A stretch of DNA of 64,000 bases, taken from NCBI RefSeq assembly GCF_019049245.1, contig NZ_JAGMUK010000016.1, positions 1 to 64,000 of the forward strand. The letters run 5' to 3'. Shown here piece by piece: positions 8,113 through 15,588 of this stretch (within the stretch, counting starts at the first letter, position 1; the number at the start of each line of letters is the position of its first letter). The notes below the pieces were generated by a model. That model did not search any database and was not told where the DNA came from. It saw only the letters and a list, made by a program, of their open reading frames with translations. Origin of the DNA: Streptomyces sp. AC555_RSS877 (GTDB lineage: Bacteria; Actinomycetota; Actinomycetes; Streptomycetales; Streptomycetaceae). A program made the position numbers and the translations under genes.

Positions 8113-8829
8113 TCAGCAGCAGTCGCAGCCGGCTCGGCACCCGCAGGAGTCCGCCCCGGTGCCAGGGCCGGGCCCACTCACTGCCGTGGGGGCGCAGCAG
8201 CCCTTGCCCTGCCAGGCGTCGCGGCCTTCCTTGACGGCGATCGCGGCGATGACGAGGGCCGCGATCGGATCGGCCCAGGCCCAGCCGAGCAGGGTGTTGG
8301 CGAGCAGGCCGAGGAGGAGGACGGCGGAGAGATAGGTGCACAGGAGGGTCTGCTTGGAGTCCGCCACGGCGGAGGCGGAGCCGAGTTCGCGTCCGGTGCG
8401 GCGTTGGGCGGCGGACAGGAACGGCATGACCAGCAGGGACAGGGCGGCGATCACGATGCCGGGCGTGGAGTGTCCGGCTTCGCCGGTGCCGGCCAGCGCG
8501 CGGACGGCGTCGAGGGTGACGTAGCCGGCGAGGGCGAAGAAGGAGACGGCGATGATCCGCAGCGTGGTCTTCTCGCGGGCTTCACGGACCGTGTGGTCGC
8601 GGGCGGAGAACTGCCAGGCGACCGCGGCCGCGGAGGAGACCTCGATGACCGAGTCGAGGCCGAAGCCGATCAGCGCGGTGCTGGAGGCCAGGGTGCCCGC
8701 CGTGATGGCGACGACCGCCTCGATCACGTTGTAGGTGATCGTCGCCGCGACCAGCAGCCGTATGCGCTTCGCCAGTACCTCCCGGCGGGCCGGGGACGGG
8801 CCGAGGGACATGTGGGTCGTGGCGGCCAT
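8113..8829 (-). CDS. Cation-diffusion-facilitator-like metal transporter with Cys-rich tail
   Basis: 238 residues with about five to six hydrophobic segments (for example LLVAATITYNVIEAVVAITA and LLLGLLANTLLGWAWADP). The acidic residues in TM regions (GLDSVIE, WADP) recall the metal site of CDF transporters, though the protein is shorter and lacks the usual C-terminal cytoplasmic domain. Instead it ends in a Cys-rich tail (GKGCCAPT, CGCRAGCDCC) that could bind thiophilic metals. It begins 1 nt after the stop of the ArsR-type gene, so the pair is translationally coupled. Role inferred: efflux of Cd, Pb, Zn or similar from the cytoplasm. Confidence 0.8.
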   Translation of the reverse strand: MAATTHMSLGPSPARREVLAKRIRLLVAATITYNVIEAVVAITAGTLASSTALIGFGLDSVIEVSSAAAVAWQFSARDHTVREAREKTTLRIIAVSFFALAGYVTLDAVRALAGTGEAGHSTPGIVIAALSLLVMPFLSAAQRRTGRELGSASAVADSKQTLLCTYLSAVLLLGLLANTLLGWAWADPIAALVIAAIAVKEGRDAWQGKGCCAPTAVSGPGPGTGADSCGCRAGCDCC

Positions 8830-8830
8830 C

Positions 8831-9166
8831 TCAGCAGCAGCCCTTTTCCTCGGCGTCGGGGCAGGTGCGGTCGGTCTCGACGGCTACGACGGCGGTGCGC
8901 AGGTCGTCGAGGGCGTGACCGAGGCGTTCGTCGGCGAGTTCGTAGCGGGTGCGGCGCCCCTCGGGGACGGTGACGACGAGGCCGCAGTCCCGCAGGCAGG
9001 TGAGGTGGTTGGACAGGCGGGTGCGGGAGATCCCCAGGGCCTCGGCAAGGTCGGACGGGTAGGCGGGGGCCTCGCGCAGGGCCAGCAGGAGTCGGCAGCG
9101 GATCGGGTCGGCCAGCGCGCGGCCGAAGCGGGCCAGCACCTCGATGTCGGAAGCAACAGTCAGCAC
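8831..9166 (-). CDS. ArsR/SmtB-family metal sensor, CmtR-like
   Basis: 111 residues with a winged helix-turn-helix (LAEALGISRTRLSNHLTCLR). When the start is placed at GTG 9166, cysteines fall at 24, 57, 61 and 102, the same positions as in mycobacterial CmtR, where C57, C61 and C102 bind Cd(II) or Pb(II); that agreement is why I prefer this start to the upstream GTG at 9181. The tail ends GCC. Repressor expected to leave DNA on metal binding and so induce its own operon with the downstream transporter. A candidate operator lies at 9185-9209. Confidence 0.87.
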   Translation of the reverse strand: MLTVASDIEVLARFGRALADPIRCRLLLALREAPAYPSDLAEALGISRTRLSNHLTCLRDCGLVVTVPEGRRTRYELADERLGHALDDLRTAVVAVETDRTCPDAEEKGCC

Positions 9167-9184
9167 CCCACGACAATACACGTG

Positions 9185-9209
9185 ATCCTGGATTCAGGAA
9201 ATCCTGGAT
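9185..9209. promoter_or_regulatory. Candidate operator of the CmtR-like repressor
   Basis: ATCCTGGAT occurs twice as a direct repeat with TCCTG-GATT-CAGGA, a 5-bp inverted repeat, between. It sits about 20-40 nt upstream of the repressor start, where an autoregulatory site is expected. Confidence 0.6.
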
Positions 9210-9277
9210 AATCGTCTACGCCCTCGCCGGCGGCTGGCCCTTCGGTGAGGGCCACGCCGTCGACGAGTGGGGCCCGT

Positions 9278-9592
9278 TCAGTTCAGACGGCTCAGTCGCC
9301 TTCCCCGACTCTCCGCGATGCGGAGGGTGTCCCGTAGGGCCTCCGTCAGGCGTTCCGCCAGGTAGCGGGTCTCCCCGGGCGGGGTGTTCGGGAGCAGGTC
9401 ACGGGCGTGTTCGAGGAGTTCGGTGCCCATGCCCAGTTGGATCGACTCCGTGGCGTCGGCCAGGCGGGAGACCGGGCCGGCGGGGTCGTCGGTGACCAGG
9501 TAGCAGGGTTTGCCTTCCGGGCCCGTCCAGGGGAGAAGGCGGGGTTCGCACGAGGGCTGCGGCTGCGGCTGTGATCGCGGTTGCGGTTCCAT
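9278..9592 (-). CDS. Small conserved protein of unknown function
   Basis: 104 residues. The first 17 are Pro/Gln repeats (PQPRSQPQPQP); the rest is acidic and helical (LADATESIQLGMGTELLEHARDLL, broken here by context). No motif recognised and no membrane segment. Its ATG overlaps the stop of the 82-residue gene upstream by one base (TGATG), so the two are coupled. The pair is divergent from a small GntR regulator, a layout I have seen repeatedly in Streptomyces genomes. Confidence 0.7.
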   Translation of the reverse strand: MEPQPRSQPQPQPSCEPRLLPWTGPEGKPCYLVTDDPAGPVSRLADATESIQLGMGTELLEHARDLLPNTPPGETRYLAERLTEALRDTLRIAESRGRRLSRLN

Positions 9593-9840
9593 CAGGCGGC
9601 CTCCAGCCCGGGGAACTCCAGTCCGTGGAACCAGAGTTCGTGTGCGGCGAGGTACGGGCGTACGGAGCGGTTCGTGGTGGCGTCGAGGGGGGTGTCGAGG
9701 CCGTACGGGCTGCGGTGGGGAGGGAGGAGGGGTGCGGTGATGGGGGTGGGGAGCGGCGGTCGCTCCGTGCGGGTGGGTGCGCTGGGTGGTTTGAGCAGCA
9801 GGGTCACCCAGGTGATGAGGCGGTGGATAAGGTCGGTCAT
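9592..9840 (-). CDS. Small Pro-rich protein of unknown function
   Basis: 82 residues: a hydrophobic N-terminal helix (LIHRLITWVTLLLKPP) followed by a Pro/Thr-rich middle and a C-terminal YLAAHELWFHGLEFPGLEAA. May be membrane-associated. First gene of a two-gene minus-strand unit, coupled to the next gene. Divergent operators lie upstream. Confidence 0.65.
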   Translation of the reverse strand: MTDLIHRLITWVTLLLKPPSAPTRTERPPLPTPITAPLLPPHRSPYGLDTPLDATTNRSVRPYLAAHELWFHGLEFPGLEAA

Positions 9841-9855
9841 GTCATCAGCTCCGTA

Positions 9856-9867
9856 CAGCTATAGCTG
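9856..9867. promoter_or_regulatory. 12-bp perfect palindrome upstream of the 82-residue gene
   Basis: CAGCTATAGCTG, 16 nt from the start codon at 9840. Possible operator or part of a promoter. Confidence 0.4.
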
Positions 9868-9918
9868 GTGGCCTGCCCCGGGACGGCTCCATCCGTCGCC
9901 GGGGCTTCTTCGAGGTGC

Positions 9919-9933
9919 CACCATACTATGGTG
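9919..9933. promoter_or_regulatory. Candidate GntR operator
   Basis: CACCATA-C-TATGGTG is a perfect 7-bp inverted repeat in the divergent intergenic region, followed by TACTGCGGTATAAG. Position suits control of both the GntR gene and the opposite pair. Confidence 0.55.
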
Positions 9934-10000
9934 TACTGCGGTATAAGCGGTGAACTGTGAATCGCGCCGGGTGCCACCGTCTGCGCATGGTGGTGCGGTG

Positions 10001-10252
10001 ATGGAATTCGCTCCCGACATCCCCCGTTGGCGCCAAGTGGCCGAGGTGATCCGCCGCCGCATCGAGGACGGCACGTATCCCCCGCGTACGCGTATCCCGT
10101 CCGTCGTCGAGATCACGGCGGAGTTCGGCATCGCTGCGGTCACCGCGCAAAAGGTGCACAAGGGGCTGCGTCAGGAAGGTCTCATCTACACCGAGCCCGG
10201 TCTCGGCTCCTTCGTCGCCGAACCGCCCGTGACACCTGAGTCGCCCAGCTGA
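10001..10252 (+). CDS. Small GntR-family regulator (DNA-binding domain only)
   Basis: 83 residues from ATG at 10001; in-frame codons upstream to 9950 look non-coding. The whole protein is a winged helix of GntR type: WRQVAEVIRRRIEDGTYPP, then TAEFGIAAVTAQKVHKGLRQEGL and a short C-terminus. The effector domain of full GntR proteins is absent, so it probably works as a small dimeric switch or needs a partner. Divergent to the two coupled small genes at 9278-9840. Confidence 0.85.
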   Translation: MEFAPDIPRWRQVAEVIRRRIEDGTYPPRTRIPSVVEITAEFGIAAVTAQKVHKGLRQEGLIYTEPGLGSFVAEPPVTPESPS

Positions 10253-10323
10253 GTACGGGTACTCACGACAGCGGCGTACCGCCGACCGACCCTGGAGGCA
10301 TACGACAACCGGGGGAGAAACCG

Positions 10324-10692
10324 ATGAACGCTCGCTCTGCAGGTACCCGCACCCGCACGCGCACTCTCGTACGCCTGATGTTCGCCAACCCCGCCTCGGC
10401 GGTCTACCTCGGCCTGGTCGCGGTCGCCGTGGCGGTCGCCGCGGCCGAGCCGCTGTTCGGGGACAGCCCGGACGCCTCGATGATCTGGGTGTGGCCCGCG
10501 CTGTTCACCTTCCCCGTGTTCGGGGTGGTCGCGGGGCTCGGCGAGGCCGTGTTCGGCGCGGAGGCGCCCGCGTGGTTCTTCGTCGGCGGGATCGTCGTCG
10601 CCGCCCTGGCTCAGTCGCTGGCTCTCGGAGCGGTTCTGGACTCCCTGCGCGGGCGGCAGCGGCGCCGGGTTCCGCGTCCGCACGCCGGCTGA
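10324..10692 (+). CDS. Small membrane protein, unknown function
   Basis: 122 residues, ribosome site GGGGGAGAAACC directly before ATG 10324. Basic N-terminus then three hydrophobic segments (about 33-50, 58-80, 88-108) and a basic tail. It resembles a family of small Streptomyces membrane proteins with an N-terminal FANPASAVYL motif. No function known to me. Confidence 0.75.
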   Translation: MNARSAGTRTRTRTLVRLMFANPASAVYLGLVAVAVAVAAAEPLFGDSPDASMIWVWPALFTFPVFGVVAGLGEAVFGAEAPAWFFVGGIVVAALAQSLALGAVLDSLRGRQRRRVPRPHAG

Positions 10693-10731
10693 GACGCTGC
10701 GCGGACGCGGAACCCGCCGACCTGGGCTGCC

Positions 10732-11460
10732 TCAGCCGTAGTACGGTCCCGCAGCGCTCCACGTCGTGTGGCCGAAGACGTTGTCGTCCTCGACCGTGAC
10801 GTTGACGTTGGTGACTTTCAGGCCGTACTGGGTCGGGGTCATGCCGTCGGGGCAGTTCACCTCGACCGCGGGGAAGTTCGTGTAGAAGCCCGGGCCCGTG
10901 TCCTGGTTGGGGTACTGGTCCTGCTGGTAGAGGACCCAGGAGGTCTGCGTCGTGTAGTACACGGGCTGCAGGGGCTGCTGCTCGGTGCGGACGACGAAGC
11001 TGGTGGCGTGGTCGAAGGTGCCGTCGGGCCGGAGGCAGCCGAAGGTGCGTGCGGTGTCGGCGTACGCGTCGAAGAAGTCGTCGGTGCTGCGCAGCCCGGC
11101 GAGGTAGCCCGGCTGGTTGCGGACGTTGTGCAGGGTGACGTCCAGCTTGAAGCCGCCGCAGCCGGGCGTCGGGGTGTAGTCGTGGTAGATGTTCAGGCAC
11201 TTGCGGTCGCCGAAGTAAGCGGCGGGGTCCGGGTTGTAGGGCTGCGGGACGACCGTGTCGGAGAACTTCACCGTGGCCGAGACGCCGTCGGCGGTGGGTG
11301 CCGGGATGTCGGTCGTGGTGGTGGCGTGGGCGGTGCCCGGGCCGGAGAGGGCGAGGCCGGTTCCGGCGAGCAGTGCGACGGTCAGGCGCGACAGTGCTCT
11401 TCGCGTGCTCGGTGCGTTCGGCGTCTTGGGTGACCTGCGTGTACTCCGCGTTTTCCGCAT
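10732..11460 (-). CDS. Secreted protein of unknown function
   Basis: 242 residues from ATG 11460 (ribosome site GAGGGGGA about 9 nt upstream); an upstream in-frame start at 11502 would only lengthen the signal. Basic N-terminus with RRALSR, hydrophobic LTVALLAGTGLALS and cleavage after AHA. The mature part has four cysteines (near CLNIY, CGGF, CLRP, CPDG) and many aromatic residues, ending TWSAAGPYYG. No catalytic motif recognised. Likely an extracellular binding or structural protein. Convergent with the small membrane protein gene. Confidence 0.75.
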   Translation of the reverse strand: MRKTRSTRRSPKTPNAPSTRRALSRLTVALLAGTGLALSGPGTAHATTTTDIPAPTADGVSATVKFSDTVVPQPYNPDPAAYFGDRKCLNIYHDYTPTPGCGGFKLDVTLHNVRNQPGYLAGLRSTDDFFDAYADTARTFGCLRPDGTFDHATSFVVRTEQQPLQPVYYTTQTSWVLYQQDQYPNQDTGPGFYTNFPAVEVNCPDGMTPTQYGLKVTNVNVTVEDDNVFGHTTWSAAGPYYG

Positions 11461-11538
11461 GTGAAGGAATCCCCCTCGTGCACATGGTGCACTCTCACAC
11501 AAACAGTGACATGGGCACGCTAGCTCGCCGGTGATGGG

Positions 11539-12063
11539 TCATCCGGCGAACGCCTCGGTCCTCACAAACGGAGGATTCCAGTCGCCGGCCACCCGCTTCG
11601 GTGCGGCCGTCCGGGTCGCCGGGCTCCTGCCGTCAGCGAAGACGACCAGGCGCAGGACCAGGAAGCGGCCGATGCCGGCGAGGCCGGACGCGGAGAGGTA
11701 GACCGCCTGCTCCCGGAGCGTGCTCGGCGACGACTGCACCGCATGCAGCAGGAACATCGCGGCGCAGGTCACGACGTACGCGGCCGTCGCCGAACCCGCG
11801 GACTGCAGGTGGCGGCGCCACCCCGGCCGCCGTCCCGTGCCGAAGGTGAAGAGGGCGTGCAACTCGGTGCAGAGGAGGGTGGAGGCGACGGTGATCACCG
11901 CGTTCGCCACCGCCCAGGGCATGGTCATGGCCACCAGCGGAACGGTGAAGCTGGCGAGGACTCCGATGCCGCCGCCGCACACCACGAAGCGGGCGAAGGA
12001 GGAGAGCGGGCCCGGTGCCGGCGCCGGCTGCGACTGCGGCTTCGGCGGAAGCAGCGACTCCAT
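11539..12063 (-). CDS. GtrA-like small membrane protein
   Basis: 174 residues from ATG 12063 with GGAAGGAAA upstream. Four hydrophobic segments (FARFVVCGGGIGVLASFTVP, AVANAVITVASTLL, AAYVVTCAAMFLL, LAGIGRFLVLRLVVF) in the pattern of GtrA proteins, which are thought to help move lipid-linked sugars across the membrane. A GtrA domain is also fused to the GT2 enzyme at 17204. The N-terminus is Pro/Gln-rich. Substrate unknown. Confidence 0.75.
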   Translation of the reverse strand: MESLLPPKPQSQPAPAPGPLSSFARFVVCGGGIGVLASFTVPLVAMTMPWAVANAVITVASTLLCTELHALFTFGTGRRPGWRRHLQSAGSATAAYVVTCAAMFLLHAVQSSPSTLREQAVYLSASGLAGIGRFLVLRLVVFADGRSPATRTAAPKRVAGDWNPPFVRTEAFAG

Positions 12064-12243
12064 GACGTTTCCTTCCGGGCGGCGGGTTCGAGCTCGGGCT
12101 CGAACTCTCTGACCTGTTCGATCACTTGGATCAACCGAGGTCAACGATGCCGTCGCGCGCCGCGGGAAACGATGGTGTGCTCTCCCGAACCGGAGGTAGG
12201 GCTGGCCACACCATGGACGTGTGGCCGCCCGGGGGTCGGGTCG

Positions 12244-12642
12244 TCAGGACAGAAGGCGTACGAAGCCGCCGTGCGCCGTTCCCGAGCCCAGCAGATGGGT
12301 CCAGTCGAGCACTTCGGGCAGCTGGTCGAGGGACAGGACGACCGCGCCGCCCGCCTGTTCGGCGTCGGCGCACCAGGCGGACATGGCCTCGGGGTCGTCG
12401 TCGTTCACCGCGCCCTCGTCCAGGACCGGCGCGGCGATGGCGGGCACGATCAGCCCGTGCTCCCCCGGGCCGTCCACCACACACATGGTGAGTTTCGGGA
12501 CGATGCCCCAGCCGTCGCACAGGGGTATCGCACCGTCCGGCGCGGTCAGCGGCGGCAGGACGTCATGGACGGGGGCATCGGCCAGCAGCAGTACGGGAGT
12601 TGTCCCCCGTACGAACAGGGTGTTCTCAGGATTCAGCAGCAC
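12244..12642 (-). CDS. Conserved hypothetical protein
   Basis: 132 residues from GTG at 12642. Acidic, soluble, Pro-rich, with VVLSLDQLPEVLDWTHLL and a C-terminal AHGGFVRLLS. I do not recognise the family; possibly one of the small Streptomyces DUFs. Codon bias is strong, so it is probably real. Lies 26 nt downstream of the MarR gene on the same strand and may be cotranscribed. Confidence 0.65.
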   Translation of the reverse strand: MLLNPENTLFVRGTTPVLLLADAPVHDVLPPLTAPDGAIPLCDGWGIVPKLTMCVVDGPGEHGLIVPAIAAPVLDEGAVNDDDPEAMSAWCADAEQAGGAVVLSLDQLPEVLDWTHLLGSGTAHGGFVRLLS

Positions 12643-12668
12643 CGGCGCATTTTCGCAGGCGGGGCGCT

Positions 12669-13214
12669 TCAGGAGCGACGACTTCGGTTGCCGCCACCAT
12701 TGCCGTTGCCCTCGGCCTCACCGTTGGCCGCGCCGCCTGCGTCCTTCACCCGCATCTCCTCGATATAGCCGTGCGCAAGCGTGGTCGTGCGGGTGAACCA
12801 GTCCGTGAGCACGGCGATCTCGTCGGCGGTGTAGTCGGCGAAGAGGGCGTTCAGGCGGGCGTAGTAGGGCTCGTAGAGGGCGTGGACGCGGGCGACCGCG
12901 GACGGGACGGCGGCCACGCGGACGCGGCGGCGGTCGGCCGGGTCGGGGACGCGGGTGACGAAGCCGGCGCGGACCAGGCGGTTGAGGATGCCGGTCACCG
13001 CGCCCGTGGTGACGTGGGCGTGCTCGGCGAGGTCACCGGCCGTCAGCAGGTCCTCGCCTGCTTTGAGGACGCAGGCGAAACAGAGGAGATCGGTGACGTT
13101 GAGGCCCAGCCGCTGGGCCATCTCCTGCTGGCCGAGCAGATGGGCGGCGACGAGGGAGTCCATCGCCGACAGCGCCTGGGCCGGAGTTGCGGTGGGGCGC
13201 GGCTTGGCTTGCAT
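12669..13214 (-). CDS. MarR-family transcriptional regulator
   Basis: 181 residues, ribosome site AAGGAAG 7 nt before ATG 13214. Winged helix centred on TAGDLAEHAHVTTGAVTGIL with wing VPDPADRRRVRV, the DPxDRR signature of MarR proteins. A Gly/Asn-rich C-terminal extension follows. MarR proteins are dimeric ligand-responsive repressors, often of neighbouring efflux or enzyme genes. It is divergent from the small membrane protein gene at 13321, with an inverted repeat between them. Confidence 0.88.
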   Translation of the reverse strand: MQAKPRPTATPAQALSAMDSLVAAHLLGQQEMAQRLGLNVTDLLCFACVLKAGEDLLTAGDLAEHAHVTTGAVTGILNRLVRAGFVTRVPDPADRRRVRVAAVPSAVARVHALYEPYYARLNALFADYTADEIAVLTDWFTRTTTLAHGYIEEMRVKDAGGAANGEAEGNGNGGGNRSRRS

Positions 13215-13240
13215 CCGGGTACTTCCTTATTCCCTTAGCG

Positions 13241-13271
13241 CGTGAGATGTTTATGCAGTAAATTTCTCACG
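13241..13271. promoter_or_regulatory. Candidate MarR operator
   Basis: Inverted repeat CGTGAGA (13241-13247) and TCTCACG (13265-13271), with another GTGAGAG just downstream, in the divergent gap between MarR and the gene at 13321. Confidence 0.5.
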
Positions 13272-13320
13272 TGGTGAGAGATCTGCTGGGATCTGATGAC
13301 CGACTCTGGGAGGCGGGCAC

Positions 13321-13776
13321 GTGAGCGCACATCAGTATGACCACGGCCATACGGTCGCAGGATGGACCGGCGTCGGCGTCGCGACCGTGGGGAGCGCGGT
13401 GCTGGGGGCGGGAGTGTGCCTGGTGTCCGTCCCGCTGCTGGCCGGCGGATTCGCGATCGTGGTGGTGAGCCTCCTCGTCACCTGGGCCCTGCATCTCGCC
13501 GGCTGGGGCAAGCCGTCGGGGCTGCGGCCCAGGGAGGAATGGGGCATGCGAGTGCGGGACCTGTCGGCGCGCGGCGGGCATCCGGGGTGTGTCGGATGCC
13601 GGATGGCGGGGCGGGGGGCTCGGCGTATGGCGGGGCGTCCGGCCGTGGCGGATCTGCCGGTGCCGGGCTCTGCACCGGTTCCGCAGTCGTCCCCGGTGTC
13701 GGTTCCGGCGTCGGCCTCGGTGTCGGTTCCTGCGGGCGGCGAGCCCGCGCCCGTCACCGTCAACCCCGGTGGCTGA
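13321..13776 (+). CDS. HGxxPAAW-like small membrane protein with long tail
   Basis: 151 residues from GTG 13321 (GGGAGG 6 nt upstream). The N-terminus HGHTVAGW matches the HGxxPAAW/HGxxxAGW motif of small actinobacterial membrane proteins, followed by two hydrophobic segments at about 17-35 and 38-62. The tail holds a CVGC pair and a Pro/Val/Ser repeat region (VSVPASASVSVPAG). Function unknown. Divergent from the MarR regulator. Confidence 0.75.
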   Translation: MSAHQYDHGHTVAGWTGVGVATVGSAVLGAGVCLVSVPLLAGGFAIVVVSLLVTWALHLAGWGKPSGLRPREEWGMRVRDLSARGGHPGCVGCRMAGRGARRMAGRPAVADLPVPGSAPVPQSSPVSVPASASVSVPAGGEPAPVTVNPGG

Positions 13777-13824
13777 GCCGCACGCGACCGGGAATGTCAG
13801 TGCCGCCCTCTACTCTCGACAGAG

Positions 13825-14700
13825 ATGGCACAGGCATGGAAGTGCTCGGGGCTGCGCTGGTCGGCGGACGGCCCCGTGCTGGTGTGGGACGGCGGTCGGC
13901 GCAGTGCGCTGACCTGGGGGAAGCGGGTGGCCTTCGGGGTCGCGGAGGGGGGTGTCCGGACGTGTGTGGGAGCGCGGGGGCATGGGTGTCCGGTGCGGGC
14001 GGCCGTGCCGGGGCGGAGCACGGGGGCGCGGTGCGAGGAGTGTGCGCGGCTGGACCGGGCGCACTCGGTGGCCGCCGACAGCCTCGCGGACGACCCGAGG
14101 CCGTACCGCGTCTATCTGGCCTGGTTCGGTCCCGGCCTGCTCAAGGTCGGCATCACCGGCGAAGAGCGGGGTTCGGCCCGGCTGCTTGAGCAGGGGGCCG
14201 TCTGCTTCACCTGGCTGGGCACCGGGCCGCTCATGGCCGCGCGGCGCACAGAGGAGTTGCTGCGTGCCGCGCTCGGCGTGCCGGATCGTATTCCGTACAC
14301 CGCGAAGAGGGCGGTGCGGGCCGCGTTGCCGGAGACGGAGGCCGAACGGACGGCCGAGATCGCGGAGTTGCATGCGTGTGCCGTGCGGCTCGGCGGCTGG
14401 CCGGAGTCTCTGGAGCCGGCTCCCTGCCAACCCGTCGATCACGCCGGGGTGTTCGGACTCGCCGGCCTGCCGGCGGCGACGGGCGAGGTGAGCGAGCTCG
14501 TGGCGGGCGGTGCGGTGAGCGGCCGGCTGGTGGCGGCCGCCGGACCCGACCTGCACGTGCTGACCGAGGGCGGGGGCACCGTCGTACTCGACACGCGGTT
14601 GATGACGGGGTGGGAGCTGGTTCCCGCCGGGAGTGAGCAAGTCACCGTGCCGATACGGCAGTTCAAGGCACCGCCGGGCGTGCAGTCCGGGCTGTTCTGA
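13825..14700 (+). CDS. DUF2797 protein
   Basis: 291 residues. Contains conserved cysteines in the first third (CVGARGHGC, CEEC) and YRVYLAWFGPGLLKVGITGE, a segment resembling the GIY-YIG nuclease core and characteristic of DUF2797. The C-terminal third reads like a small beta domain. Nucleic-acid or zinc binding is plausible but unproven. The family is common in actinobacteria and its role is unknown to me. ATG 13825 is preceded by CGACAGAG. Confidence 0.8.
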   Translation: MAQAWKCSGLRWSADGPVLVWDGGRRSALTWGKRVAFGVAEGGVRTCVGARGHGCPVRAAVPGRSTGARCEECARLDRAHSVAADSLADDPRPYRVYLAWFGPGLLKVGITGEERGSARLLEQGAVCFTWLGTGPLMAARRTEELLRAALGVPDRIPYTAKRAVRAALPETEAERTAEIAELHACAVRLGGWPESLEPAPCQPVDHAGVFGLAGLPAATGEVSELVAGGAVSGRLVAAAGPDLHVLTEGGGTVVLDTRLMTGWELVPAGSEQVTVPIRQFKAPPGVQSGLF

Positions 14701-14764
14701 CGGCGGGACGTCGGAGAGCCGGGCGCCTGAGTATCGGACGTCTGGGTGGGGTTCCCAGGGGTTG

Positions 14765-14792
14765 CCTGAGAGCCTCCTGTGCGTTTCTCAGG
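14765..14792. promoter_or_regulatory. Inverted repeat upstream of the two-component operon
   Basis: CCTGAGA (14765-14771) and TCTCAGG (14786-14792), a perfect 7-bp inverted repeat about 56 nt before the response-regulator start. Possible autoregulatory site. Confidence 0.5.
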
Positions 14793-14847
14793 AAAATCAC
14801 AGATTCCCGAAAGCGTGCTCTCAGAGGCCCCCGACATCGTGTCCGGC

Positions 14848-15588
14848 ATGACCACGACCTCGCCCCAGGGGCGCACCGAACTGCTGAGGCCGGACGGGAG
14901 CCCCGTCCGAGTGCTTGTGGTGGACGACGAGTTGTCGATCACCGAGCTGCTGTCCATGGCCCTTCGCTATGAGGGATGGCAGATCCGGAGTGCCGGTGAC
15001 GGCACCGGAGCGATCCAGGCCGCCCGTGACTTCCGGCCCGACGCCGTCGTCCTGGACATGATGCTTCCCGACATGGACGGGCTGACCGTTCTGGGGCGGC
15101 TGCGGCGCGACCTGCCGGAGGTGCCGGTGCTCTTCCTGACCGCGAAGGACGCGGTCGAGGACCGTATCGCGGGGCTCACCGCCGGTGGCGACGACTACGT
15201 CACCAAGCCGTTCAGCCTCGAGGAGGTCGTGGCGCGGCTGCGGGGCCTCATCCGGCGCTCGGGTGCGGCCGACCGGCGGTCCGACTCCGTGCTGGTCGTC
15301 GGTGACCTCGCCCTCGACGAGGACAGTCACGAGGTGTCGCGGGCCGGGCAGGGCATCCACCTCACCGCGACCGAGTTCGAGCTGCTGCGCTTCCTGATGC
15401 GCAACCCGCGCCGGGTGCTGAGCAAGGCGCAGATCCTGGACCGGGTGTGGTCGTACGACTTCGGCGGCCAGGCCAACGTGGTCGAGCTGTACATCTCCTA
15501 CCTGCGGCGGAAGATCGACGCGGGCCGTGAGCCGATGATCCACACCCGGCGTGGTGCCGGTTACCTGATCAAGCCCGCGGCGTCATGA
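14848..15588 (+). CDS. OmpR-family response regulator
   Basis: 246 residues from ATG 14848. Receiver domain (20-135) with acidic pair D26/D27, phosphoacceptor D70 in VVLDMMLP, and K120 in VTKPF; C-terminal winged helix (150-243) ending LRRKIDAGREPMIHTRRGAGY, typical of OmpR/PhoB regulators. Phosphorylated by the kinase encoded next, with which it overlaps by ATGA. The operon continues into two glycosyltransferase genes, which are the obvious candidate targets. The start has no clear ribosome site, and a GTG three codons upstream is an alternative. Confidence 0.93.
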   Translation: MTTTSPQGRTELLRPDGSPVRVLVVDDELSITELLSMALRYEGWQIRSAGDGTGAIQAARDFRPDAVVLDMMLPDMDGLTVLGRLRRDLPEVPVLFLTAKDAVEDRIAGLTAGGDDYVTKPFSLEEVVARLRGLIRRSGAADRRSDSVLVVGDLALDEDSHEVSRAGQGIHLTATEFELLRFLMRNPRRVLSKAQILDRVWSYDFGGQANVVELYISYLRRKIDAGREPMIHTRRGAGYLIKPAAS

